The notes under the pieces: model-generated | What the model was told of the DNA's origin: nothing | What the model saw: only the letters and a program-made list of their open reading frames with translations | Databases searched by the model: none | Position numbers and translations under genes: made by a program | NCBI GenBank assembly: GCA_030043155.1 | Contig: JASHYE010000180.1 | Location: 1 to 14,727 of the forward strand | Source of the DNA: Candidatus Acidiferrales bacterium | GTDB taxonomy: Bacteria; Acidobacteriota; Terriglobia; Acidoferrales; UBA7541 | Length of the DNA: 14,727 bases | Direction of reading: 5' to 3' | In this document: one piece after another, positions 1 through 6,077 of the stretch | Numbering within the stretch: the stretch's first letter is position 1 | Layout of the letters: every line of letters begins with the position of its first letter

Positions 1-210
1 TTGCACACGAATGACCATTGTTTTCTGAAGGGGCACCGGATCATGGTGCAGGTGCAGAGCACATGGTTTCCGATTATCGACAGGAATCCGCAGAAGTTTG
101 TGCCGAATATTTTCAAGGCGACGGCGAGTGATTACATCAAAGCGACGCAGCGGATTTATCGGAGCAAGGAGTATCCGTCGAACGTGGAAGTGCCGGTAGT
201 GAACCAGTGA
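1..210 (+). CDS. CocE/NonD-type hydrolase (X-Pro dipeptidyl-peptidase family), C-terminal end, partial
   Basis: Only the last 69 residues are in the window; the gene enters from the left edge, so the first codon is not a true start. The segment reads GHRIMVQVQSTWFPIIDRNP, then FVPNIFKATASDYIKATQRIY, and ends VEVPVV. This is the pattern of the C-terminal beta-sandwich (jelly-roll) domain of CocE/NonD hydrolases and X-Pro dipeptidyl-peptidases, where 'H-R-(I/L)-x-V-q-v-x-S-x-w-F-P-x-x-D-R-N' is typical. The catalytic Ser-His-Asp part lies outside the window. Family members hydrolyse acyl esters or N-terminal X-Pro peptides, often extracytoplasmically; the substrate cannot be told from this end. 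Family assignment is from recalled motif patterns and is fairly secure. Confidence 0.8.
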   Translation: MHTNDHCFLKGHRIMVQVQSTWFPIIDRNPQKFVPNIFKATASDYIKATQRIYRSKEYPSNVEVPVVNQ

Positions 211-254
211 TCTTTTGTTAGTCAACTTGCTGAAGAGTTTTGGAAGAAAAAGCA

Positions 255-293
255 GATCCCTCGTCGGATGCTCGTCGCATCCTCGCTCGGGAT
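255..293. repeat. REP-like nested inverted repeat
   Basis: An inner perfect stem GGATGC (266-271) / GCATCC (277-282) with loop TCGTC is nested in an outer stem ATCCC (256-260) / GGGAT (289-293). It sits in the short gap between the hydrolase stop (210) and the YbjQ start (333). The wording 'CCTCG...CTCGGGATGACA' resembles dispersed intergenic palindromes I associate with Acidobacteriota genomes, but there is only one copy here, so repetitiveness cannot be shown. It could also act as a terminator-like or mRNA-stabilising hairpin for the upstream gene. Confidence 0.4.
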
Positions 294-320
294 GACAAGT
301 CTTGTTTCTGCTGGCGACCG

Positions 321-327
321 AAGGAGG
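321..327 (+). promoter_or_regulatory. Shine-Dalgarno AAGGAGG fixing a GTG start
   Basis: AAGGAGG lies five bases before GTG at 333 and decides the start of the YbjQ-family gene against an upstream ATG (240) inside the REP-like area and a downstream ATG (357) with no such site. Confidence 0.75.
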
Positions 328-332
328 GGGAC

Positions 333-677
333 GTGAACGGGAGAGTGGACGCGAATATGGTGACGACGGGCATTGAGCTGCCGGGATACCGGATTGTGAA
401 AACGGTGGGGCTGGTGCGAGGGATCGTGGTGCGTTCGCGGAGCATTCTTGGGAACCTTGGCGCGTCGCTGCAGACGATTGTGGGCGGGAACATTACGCTG
501 TTCACAGATATGTGTGAGCAGACGCGGGAGGAGTCGCTGGAGCTGCTGATGGAGCACGCAGCGCAGCGCGGAGGAAACGCGATTATTGGGATGCGGTACG
601 ACGCGAACGAAATTATGCAGGGAGTGACGGAAGTGCTGGCTTACGGGACGGCAGTGGTGGTGGAGCGGGCGACGTAG
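333..677 (+). CDS. YbjQ / UPF0145 family protein
   Basis: A 114-residue protein starting at GTG 333 (read as Met). The body matches the YbjQ family (heavy-metal-binding domain superfamily, UPF0145): 'TTGIELPGYRI', 'GIVVRSRSILGNLGASLQTIVGG', 'REESLELLMEHAAQRGGNAIIGMRYD' and a final 'VLAYGTAVVVE' strand. Length is normal for the family (about 100-110). Members form small oligomeric beta-alpha proteins of unclear cellular role; a metal-related function is suggested by family naming only. No partner gene is evident: it stands between the hydrolase and a convergent alcohol dehydrogenase (87 bases to its stop). Confidence 0.88.
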   Translation: MNGRVDANMVTTGIELPGYRIVKTVGLVRGIVVRSRSILGNLGASLQTIVGGNITLFTDMCEQTREESLELLMEHAAQRGGNAIIGMRYDANEIMQGVTEVLAYGTAVVVERAT

Positions 678-763
678 GGCAATCCGGAGAATTGGGAAAG
701 GCAGCAGCGAGCAATTGAAGCGTTAGAACTGTCGAACATGCTCTCCGCGACAGCAGCCAGTGA

Positions 764-1750
764 CTACATTGTGATGACGGCGCGGAAGCGGGGCTTTCCT
801 TCCACGACGCGCTGATATGCGCTCGGAGCTTCGGCCAAGGAGTAGGTTTCGACTATCGATTTCACTTTTCCTTGCGCAACAAAATCCAGGGCCTCGTAGA
901 GATATTCGGGGCCATTTTGCTGGCTGCCAATGATTTGAATGCGCTTGTCAATCAGGTCCAGGAGAGAAATCGAAAGCGGCTCAGCATCGACGCCCATGGT
1001 GACGAGGCGGCCGTCGGGACGCAGGCCTTGAATGCTATCGACCATCGACTTCGTTGAATTGGAGGTGCTGAGGATGACGTCAGCGCCGCCTGCAGCGGCA
1101 AGGCTCTTGCCGTCGCGGACAATTTCATCCGCTCCGAGCTCGCGAATCAGTTTGTCTTTATCCGGTGAGTGCGAAACGGCGATGGTCTCGAAGCCCGCAG
1201 CCTTTGCGTATTGCACCGCCAGATGTCCGAGGCCGCCGATTCCGAGCACGGCGACGCGCTCGTGCGGCTTTGGATCCGCCCAGCGAAGGCCGCTATAGAC
1301 TGTGTAACCGGCGCAGAAGATGGGAGCTGCTTGCTCGTAGGAAACTTTGTCTGGAATCAAATAGGTCACGTCGGCGTTCATCAGCATGTACTCGGCATGA
1401 CCGCCCGGCACGTCAACGCCGGTGCCTTTCAGATAAGGGCAGAACATCCTGCGGCCACGCTGGCACCATTCACAGCGACCACAGGTGGACTGAATCCAGG
1501 CGGTGCCGACGCGATCGCCGACCTTTCGCGAGGTGACGCCGGGAGCCACAGCGACAATTTCGCCGACCGGCTCATGGCCCAAAATTCGGGGGAATTGACC
1601 CGGGATGTGTCCGAGCGTGAGGTGCACGTCGGTATAGCAGATGCCGCTTGCGTGCATTTTGACGAGCACTTGATTGGGTCCGGGTTGAGGCTGAGGAACG
1701 TCTTTGATCTGCCAAGGACTGCTCACGGCGGGTACGACGGCGGCCTTCAT
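764..1750 (-). CDS. Zinc-dependent alcohol dehydrogenase (NAD(P)-dependent, AdhP-like)
   Basis: A 328-residue medium-chain dehydrogenase/reductase. Catalytic zinc ligands are visible as C38 (SGICYTD), H59-E60 (GHEPVGE) and C146 (IFCAGY). The structural zinc lobe has C90, C93, C96 and C104 (CGRCEWCQRG...FC). The Rossmann motif GIGGLG spans 170-175. After the second Rossmann strand the sequence is VSHS rather than an acidic residue, so NADP(H) use is possible. It should interconvert primary alcohols and aldehydes in the cytoplasm. The start ATG at 1750 is chosen because GGAGGA (complement of 1755-1760) precedes it closely; an upstream ATG at 1792 would add 14 residues not typical of the family. 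It lies 107 bases downstream of tRNA-Val on the same strand. Confidence 0.92.
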   Translation of the reverse strand: MKAAVVPAVSSPWQIKDVPQPQPGPNQVLVKMHASGICYTDVHLTLGHIPGQFPRILGHEPVGEIVAVAPGVTSRKVGDRVGTAWIQSTCGRCEWCQRGRRMFCPYLKGTGVDVPGGHAEYMLMNADVTYLIPDKVSYEQAAPIFCAGYTVYSGLRWADPKPHERVAVLGIGGLGHLAVQYAKAAGFETIAVSHSPDKDKLIRELGADEIVRDGKSLAAAGGADVILSTSNSTKSMVDSIQGLRPDGRLVTMGVDAEPLSISLLDLIDKRIQIIGSQQNGPEYLYEALDFVAQGKVKSIVETYSLAEAPSAYQRVVEGKPRFRAVITM

Positions 1751-1857
1751 AAATTCCTCCCGGCTGGATTTGATGCGTAAGGGTTTAACCACGGTGCAGC
1801 CGATAAAACTAGGGACCAGAGAGAGCGTTCGCCGAGTGCGTCCATCGAAAGAGAAAG

Positions 1858-1934
1858 TGGTAGGCCCGTGCGGGCTCGAACCGCAGACCTCTACCGTGTC
1901 AAGGTAGCGCTCTAACCAACTGAGCTACGGGCCT
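1858..1934 (-). tRNA. tRNA-Val (anticodon GAC), CCA encoded
   Basis: Read on the minus strand, the 77 bases fold as a cloverleaf: acceptor AGGCCCG/CGGGCCT, T8-A9, D arm GCTCAGTTGGTTAGAGC, anticodon stem CTACC/GGTAG around loop TTGACAC (anticodon GAC, valine), variable AGGTC, T arm TGCGG-TTCGAGC-CCGCA, discriminator A and a genomically encoded CCA (complement of 1858-1860). All stems pair perfectly. It reads GUC and GUU valine codons. Confidence 0.97.
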
Positions 1935-1965
1935 GGCGAAGCGATCAATCAGTTGAACAGATTCA

Positions 1966-1994
1966 ATCGTACAGCATTCCCGCTTGGCGCACAA
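1966..1994 (-). promoter_or_regulatory. Candidate promoter of tRNA-Val
   Basis: On the minus strand TTGTGC (complement of 1989-1994) and TACGAT (complement of 1966-1971) are separated by exactly 17 bases, and the -10 lies about 32 bases before the tRNA 5' end. Matches to the sigma-70 consensus are only partial (3/6 and 4/6), so this is a positional guess. Confidence 0.35.
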
Positions 1995-2013
1995 TTTGGT
2001 TCACAGTGTGGAT

Positions 2014-2063
2014 CAGTTTGAATTTTGACTCCTTATATCACGATCAAGAAAAATTCAAAACTG
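2014..2063. repeat. Imperfect inverted repeat, possible IS end remnant
   Basis: CAGTTTGAATTTT (2014-2026) faces AAAATTCAAAACTG (2050-2063), an inverted repeat with one inserted base and a 23-base spacer. The A/T-rich 'CAGTTTTGAATTTTGA' wording is reminiscent of the multiple short terminal repeats of IS21-like elements, but no transposase is present, so it may also be a plain hairpin. It starts a roughly 900-base stretch (1935-2847) without an intact gene. Confidence 0.35.
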
Positions 2064-2145
2064 ACCCATTACTCAGAGATGTCTGAATCTGCGCGTTGCC
2101 ACGTCCTCAATCGCGCGGATGTTGCCTGAGGAGCAGGAGCGTTGA

Positions 2146-2349
2146 CGGGCGTTTGGGCTGGGGTATGATGAGCGCATTTTGTATGAGCAGGCGAGGTCAA
2201 TCGCGCAACAACTCCCGACCGAGTCATCGCGGGCGCAAAGGTTGGTGGTTTCGATTTCGGGAATCGGCGACGCTTACCGAAAGCTCGGCGATGTCCAACG
2301 CTCTTGTGCCGCGTACGGGGAATCGATGAAGCTGTACCGGAGGTCTTAA
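2146..2349 (+). pseudogene. TPR-repeat gene remnant
   Basis: An open frame without a usable start runs from after a stop (2143-2145) to TAA (2347-2349). It encodes 'YDERILYEQARSIAQQLP' followed by 'SGIGDAYRKLGDVQRSCAAY' and 'ESMKLYR'. The second part fits one tetratricopeptide repeat: a (L/I)-G pair, Y at the eleventh position, L-G-D, then A-x-Y-x-x-S-(L/M). Such repeats close many acidobacterial Ser/Thr-kinase or scaffold proteins, so this is probably the decayed 3' end of such a gene. The identity of the parent gene is a guess; the coding-like character is moderately supported. Confidence 0.45.
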
Positions 2350-2445
2350 AGTCCTCACCCGGCTATGCCGGCGTGGCCGAGGCGACCGAGGCAACGGATC
2401 GTTTCCACCTGGTCATGGTCAGCTTGGGGGGTTTATTGTCGCTGT

Positions 2446-2463
2446 CGCTGGCAAGCGCCAGCG
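2446..2463. other. Perfect GC hairpin
   Basis: CGCTGGC (2446-2452) and GCCAGCG (2457-2463) form a perfect 7-bp stem with loop AAGC. No T-run follows, so it is not a standard terminator. It sits between the TPR remnant and the synthetase genes. Apart from this and a 10-base palindrome GCTACGTAGC at 2691-2700, I see nothing coding in 2350-2847. Confidence 0.4.
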
Positions 2464-2847
2464 TTCAAGACCGCAGCGCACGTGATTCATTTCAGTTAAC
2501 GTGCTGAGGTGAAACGTGGATGCGTCAGCGAACAGAGTTTGCCGGGAATGTGCAAAAATCTGCATGCTGCGGTTTGGCGAGCATACTCGCTTTATACCAA
2601 GAACCCTGTAGTCGTTCAAATGATAGGCCAAATGTCGATAGTTACGAATGGATGCGATGGTGGACAAGTCCTGCGCTTGGAACACTACTTGCTACGTAGC
2701 TAGTACGGTGTTGTTTCGCCGAAGAGGAGGCGGAGAGCTACTGTTTGGCTTCCTAGTACCTTGGATACACCGACAAATTCGGAAGCTACAGGACGCTGCG
2801 TGGCAAGCAAGGAGCCTTCCCGGCGCTTTGGGTCTCAGAGGGCCTCG

Positions 2848-4770
2848 ATGAATTCAGGCTGCAATTCGCAGCATGGCACCGTTTGCGAGGAGCAAACGAA
2901 CGATGCGACGTTGGTCACGAAGCCAGAAAGTCGCTCGGTTGTCGATCTGGTCGAATCGCAGGCAGCGATCCGGCCCGACTCCTTGGCCGTATCTTTCGGC
3001 GCGTCAGCTCTGACCTATGAGGAGCTCAATGAGCGAGCCGAACAGTTAGCTACCGTCCTGGTCTCCCTTGGCGTGGGCCGGGAAGCTATGGTGGCGTTGT
3101 GTTTGCAGAGATCTCTGGGAATGATCGTTGCGGCGCTTGGTGTTTTCAAAGCGGGCGCAGCGTATCTTCCACTCGACCTGGCAAATCCGCCTGAGCGTTT
3201 GGCATTCATGCTCGAGAACTCGCAAGCGTCTGTCCTGGTGACCGAAGCCAGTCTGGCGTGCTCGTTTTCTTCCCCGGCCAGCACAGTCATTCTTTTGGAC
3301 GGAGAGGGGCGTCTGTCTCAAGAGAGTGCAAGAGGGCCGGAGAGCGCGAGAAAGACGGGCATGAAACCTCTGGCGGACGACCTGGCATACGTGATTTACA
3401 CGTCGGGAACATCGGGAAGACCAAAGGGCGTCGAAGTTACTCACAGGAACTTACTGAATCTCGTGGACTGGCACTGCGATGAGTTCGGAGTGAGTTCGGC
3501 CGATCGAGCAAGCCATCTAGCTGGAATAGGATTTGACGCAAGCGTGTGGGAAATTTGGCCGTACCTTGCGAGGGGTGCGAGCGTGCACATAGCGAACCAA
3601 TGCGTTGCGCAAAACCCCGAAGCGCTGCGCGACTGGATGATTTCGGAGGGAATAACGATTGGTTTCGCGCCAACGGTTTTGGCCGAACAGATGATAACGA
3701 TGGAGTGGAGGAACGCGGCTCTGCGCGTTCTGCTGACGGGCGCAAGCGTCTTGCAGCGGCATCCATCAAGAGATCTACCGTTCCGATTCGTTAACAACTA
3801 CGGTGTTACAGAATGTACGGTGGTTTCGACCTCCGGAGATGTTTGCGTGAACGGACATGGGAATTCGCTGCCACCGATCGGCAAGCCGATCGCCGCAACG
3901 CAAGTGTACATTCTCGATGAGCATCGTTCTGCAGTAGCGCCGGGTGAGGCTGGTGAAATCTACATCGGCGGAGAGGGCGTGGCGCGCGGCTACCGCAACG
4001 CGCCTGAGCTGACTCAAGCGAGATTTGTTCGGGATCCGTTCAAGAAAGATGCGCAGGCTCGGTTGTATCGCACCGGAGACCTTGGGAAGTTCCTTCCGGA
4101 CGGTCAGATTGCTTTTCTCGGGCGAATCGATCAGCAAATAAAGATTCGAGGATTCCGCGTTGAGCCCGAGGAGATTGCATCGACGCTGAAACGGCATCCA
4201 GCGGTGCGGGCAAGCGCAGTGATCGGCCGCGAATTCGGCCAAGAAAACGAGACGCGCCTCGTTGCGTACATTGTGCTGGAAGAAAATTCGAGCGCAACTG
4301 CCAATGACCTGCAACGACATCTGAGCTCCTTTCTGCCCGATTACATGATTCCTTCTACTTTTGTTTCGATGGACTCGCTTCCTCTGACCACGAACGGGAA
4401 GATTGATGTGGCGGCACTGCCGCTTCCACAGCAAAGCAATACCTTAAGGAATGTCGCTTGCGAGGCTGGCAGTCCGCTGGAGCAGCGGGTGGCCGAAATT
4501 CTCGCGGGATTATTGGAGCTGAAGGAAGTCGGGTGCGACGATAATTTCTTTTTTCTTGGGGGCCACTCTTTGCTCGGAATGCAGCTGGTCACGAGGCTGC
4601 GCGATGTGTTTGGCGTCGAGGTCAGCTTGAAAAGTTTGTTCGATCATCCTACGGTGAGGAATCTCGCTGGCGAGATCGAGCAGCTCCTTGTGGCGAAACT
4701 GAATGCCATGACGGAAGAAGAGGCCGAGGAACGCCTCAAATTTTTAACGGAACGACGGGAGGAAGCTTAA
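2848..4770 (+). CDS. NRPS A-T didomain, predicted leucine-activating
   Basis: A 640-residue synthetase lacking a condensation domain: adenylation domain (about 31-520) and carrier domain (about 540-612). Core motifs seen: A3 YTSGTSGRPKG (184-194), A4 FDASVWE, A5 NNYGVTE, A7 YRTGDL, A8 IKIRGFRVEPEE, A10 TNGKID. The carrier serine is S574 in LGGHSLL. Read against GrsA positions, the pocket code is D230 A231 W234 F273 L296 G298 N317 V325 V326 K518, i.e. DAWFLGNVVK, identical to the known leucine code. It should activate Leu with ATP and hold it as a thioester on the phosphopantetheine arm. With no C domain it can serve as the starting module. The C-terminal tail is acidic/charged (MTEEEAEERLKFL) and could dock to the next protein. 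Start ATG 2848 is preceded by a weak GAGGG; an upstream TTG (2761) would only add an unconserved leader. Confidence 0.95.
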   Translation: MNSGCNSQHGTVCEEQTNDATLVTKPESRSVVDLVESQAAIRPDSLAVSFGASALTYEELNERAEQLATVLVSLGVGREAMVALCLQRSLGMIVAALGVFKAGAAYLPLDLANPPERLAFMLENSQASVLVTEASLACSFSSPASTVILLDGEGRLSQESARGPESARKTGMKPLADDLAYVIYTSGTSGRPKGVEVTHRNLLNLVDWHCDEFGVSSADRASHLAGIGFDASVWEIWPYLARGASVHIANQCVAQNPEALRDWMISEGITIGFAPTVLAEQMITMEWRNAALRVLLTGASVLQRHPSRDLPFRFVNNYGVTECTVVSTSGDVCVNGHGNSLPPIGKPIAATQVYILDEHRSAVAPGEAGEIYIGGEGVARGYRNAPELTQARFVRDPFKKDAQARLYRTGDLGKFLPDGQIAFLGRIDQQIKIRGFRVEPEEIASTLKRHPAVRASAVIGREFGQENETRLVAYIVLEENSSATANDLQRHLSSFLPDYMIPSTFVSMDSLPLTTNGKIDVAALPLPQQSNTLRNVACEAGSPLEQRVAEILAGLLELKEVGCDDNFFFLGGHSLLGMQLVTRLRDVFGVEVSLKSLFDHPTVRNLAGEIEQLLVAKLNAMTEEEAEERLKFLTERREEA

Positions 4771-4800
4771 CTAAGAATCGAAATGTAATGAGAGCAACCC

Positions 4801-6075
4801 ATGCCCTCAATCATTACAAGCTCGGACAATTCGCTTAGTCTCTGCCAACTACTCGATCCCGAGATTTTGGCGGATCCCTATCTGTTGTTTCATCGGCTTC
4901 GCCGCGAAGATCCCGTCCATTGGGATCCGTATCTACACTCGTGGATCGTGACGCGGTACGCCGATGTGGTCAGAGTGCTTCACAATTTCTCTGCGCAGAC
5001 CGCGCCCTCGCCCCAGGAGCTTACAGCGAAGGGCCTCTCCGAACTAAATCCGATTGCGCAAATCATGCTCAAGCAAATGCTTTTCCTCGATCCACCCGCT
5101 CACACGCGCGTCCGCAGTCTGGCGGCGCAGGCCTTTACTCCGCAACGCGTGGAAGTGCTGCGCACGCACATACGCGATGTCGTCAACGCGCTGCTGGACG
5201 CCATTGATCCCAGCGGGAAAATGGATCTGATGAAGGCGCTGGCCGAGCCGCTGCCGTGCATCGTCAACGCGGAGATGCTGGGCGTGCCCGTGGAGGACTA
5301 TCGTCAATTGAAACTGTGGTCGCAAGATTTTGGCGAGATGCTGGGCAATTATCAGCACGCTACGGACCGAGTGCGACGGGTGCTGAAAAGTCTTGGTGAA
5401 ATGACGTCGTACTTTCAAGCGGCGATGCGGGAGCAGCGGTTGCATCCGCGCGGAGGGCTGGTGAGTTCGTTGATGAATGCCAGAATCGAAGGCGAGAGTT
5501 TGACGGAAGAAGAAGTGATCGCCAACCTGATCGTGACGATGGTCGGAGGCCAGGAAACCACCACAAACCTCATTGCCAATGGTGTGCTTTCTTTGCTTCG
5601 TAATCCGGAGCAGCTGGCGATGTTAAGAGCCGATTTCTCGTTGATTCCTTCGGCGGTGGAGGAATTTCTGCGATACGAGAGCCCGAGCCAGCACACGTCG
5701 CGCCTGGCGCCCGAGGATGTTGAGATGGGCGGCAAACGAATTCGAAAAGGGCAGGCGGTTATCGCGGTGATGGCAGCGGGTAATCGCGATCCAGAGCGAT
5801 TTGCCGACCCCGACCGTTTAGACATCACGCGCAGCGACAACCGGCACTTGGCATTCGGCTGGGCGGCGCATTTTTGTTTTGGCGCAGCGCTGGCAAGGAT
5901 GGAAGGGCAAGTTATGTTTCAGTCTCTTTTGGAGCGGTTTCCTGTCTGGAGGCTGGAACCGGAGCCCCTGAAATGGCGCGCCAACCTTGGACTGCGCGGC
6001 CTTACCGCTCTCCCGATTCGAATGGAAAAATGCAGTTCGTGCAGACCAGCAGCTCACGAACGGAGCACCCAATAA
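4801..6075 (+). CDS. Cytochrome P450, NRPS-associated
   Basis: A 424-residue soluble bacterial P450 with no membrane anchor. I-helix oxygen-activation motif GGQETTT (249-255), K-helix ExxR (E288-R291), PSQHTSR region, and heme-binding loop FGWAAHFCFG (352-361) with thiolate ligand C359. The normally conserved Gly in FGxG is Ala355. It lies 30 bases after an A-T didomain gene and overlaps the next synthetase by one base (TAATG at 6073-6077), so it is part of the operon. P450s paired with A-T didomains often hydroxylate the beta carbon of the carrier-bound amino acid (NovH/NovI, NikP1/NikQ types); with the Leu code upstream, beta-hydroxyleucine is a plausible product. That reaction is inference; it could also act on the second carrier or on the released peptide. 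Ferredoxin and reductase partners are not in the window. Confidence 0.94.
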   Translation: MPSIITSSDNSLSLCQLLDPEILADPYLLFHRLRREDPVHWDPYLHSWIVTRYADVVRVLHNFSAQTAPSPQELTAKGLSELNPIAQIMLKQMLFLDPPAHTRVRSLAAQAFTPQRVEVLRTHIRDVVNALLDAIDPSGKMDLMKALAEPLPCIVNAEMLGVPVEDYRQLKLWSQDFGEMLGNYQHATDRVRRVLKSLGEMTSYFQAAMREQRLHPRGGLVSSLMNARIEGESLTEEEVIANLIVTMVGGQETTTNLIANGVLSLLRNPEQLAMLRADFSLIPSAVEEFLRYESPSQHTSRLAPEDVEMGGKRIRKGQAVIAVMAAGNRDPERFADPDRLDITRSDNRHLAFGWAAHFCFGAALARMEGQVMFQSLLERFPVWRLEPEPLKWRANLGLRGLTALPIRMEKCSSCRPAAHERSTQ

Positions 6076-6077
6076 TG
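6062..6077 (+). promoter_or_regulatory. Coupled stop/start TAATG with GGAG ribosome site
   Basis: The P450 stop TAA (6073-6075) shares its last A with the synthetase ATG (6075-6077), and GGAG (6062-6065) lies nine bases upstream. This fixes the synthetase start at 6075 although the frame is open back to 5874, and implies translational coupling. Confidence 0.8.

Noticed and set aside
1169..1780. 203-residue plus-strand frame opposite the alcohol dehydrogenase
   Set aside because: The minus-strand dehydrogenase has all its zinc and Rossmann motifs; this frame is its shadow.
1858..1934. tRNA-Val as the attachment site of an island carrying the NRPS genes
   Set aside because: The NRPS genes lie on the tRNA 5' side, there is no integrase, and I found no repeated copy of the tRNA 3' end in the window.
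2761..2847. TTG start adding 29 residues to the A-T didomain protein
   Set aside because: No ribosome site before the TTG and no family-like residues in the extension; ATG 2848 is adequate.
3775..4434. 219-residue minus-strand frame inside the A-T gene
   Set aside because: Antisense shadow of a clearly coding A domain, with no domain pattern of its own.
5874..6074. N-terminal extension of the C-A-T-TE synthetase within the P450 gene
   Set aside because: The frame is open but the residues look like a shadow of the P450 and have no NRPS motif; ATG 6075 has a ribosome site and a TAATG coupling.
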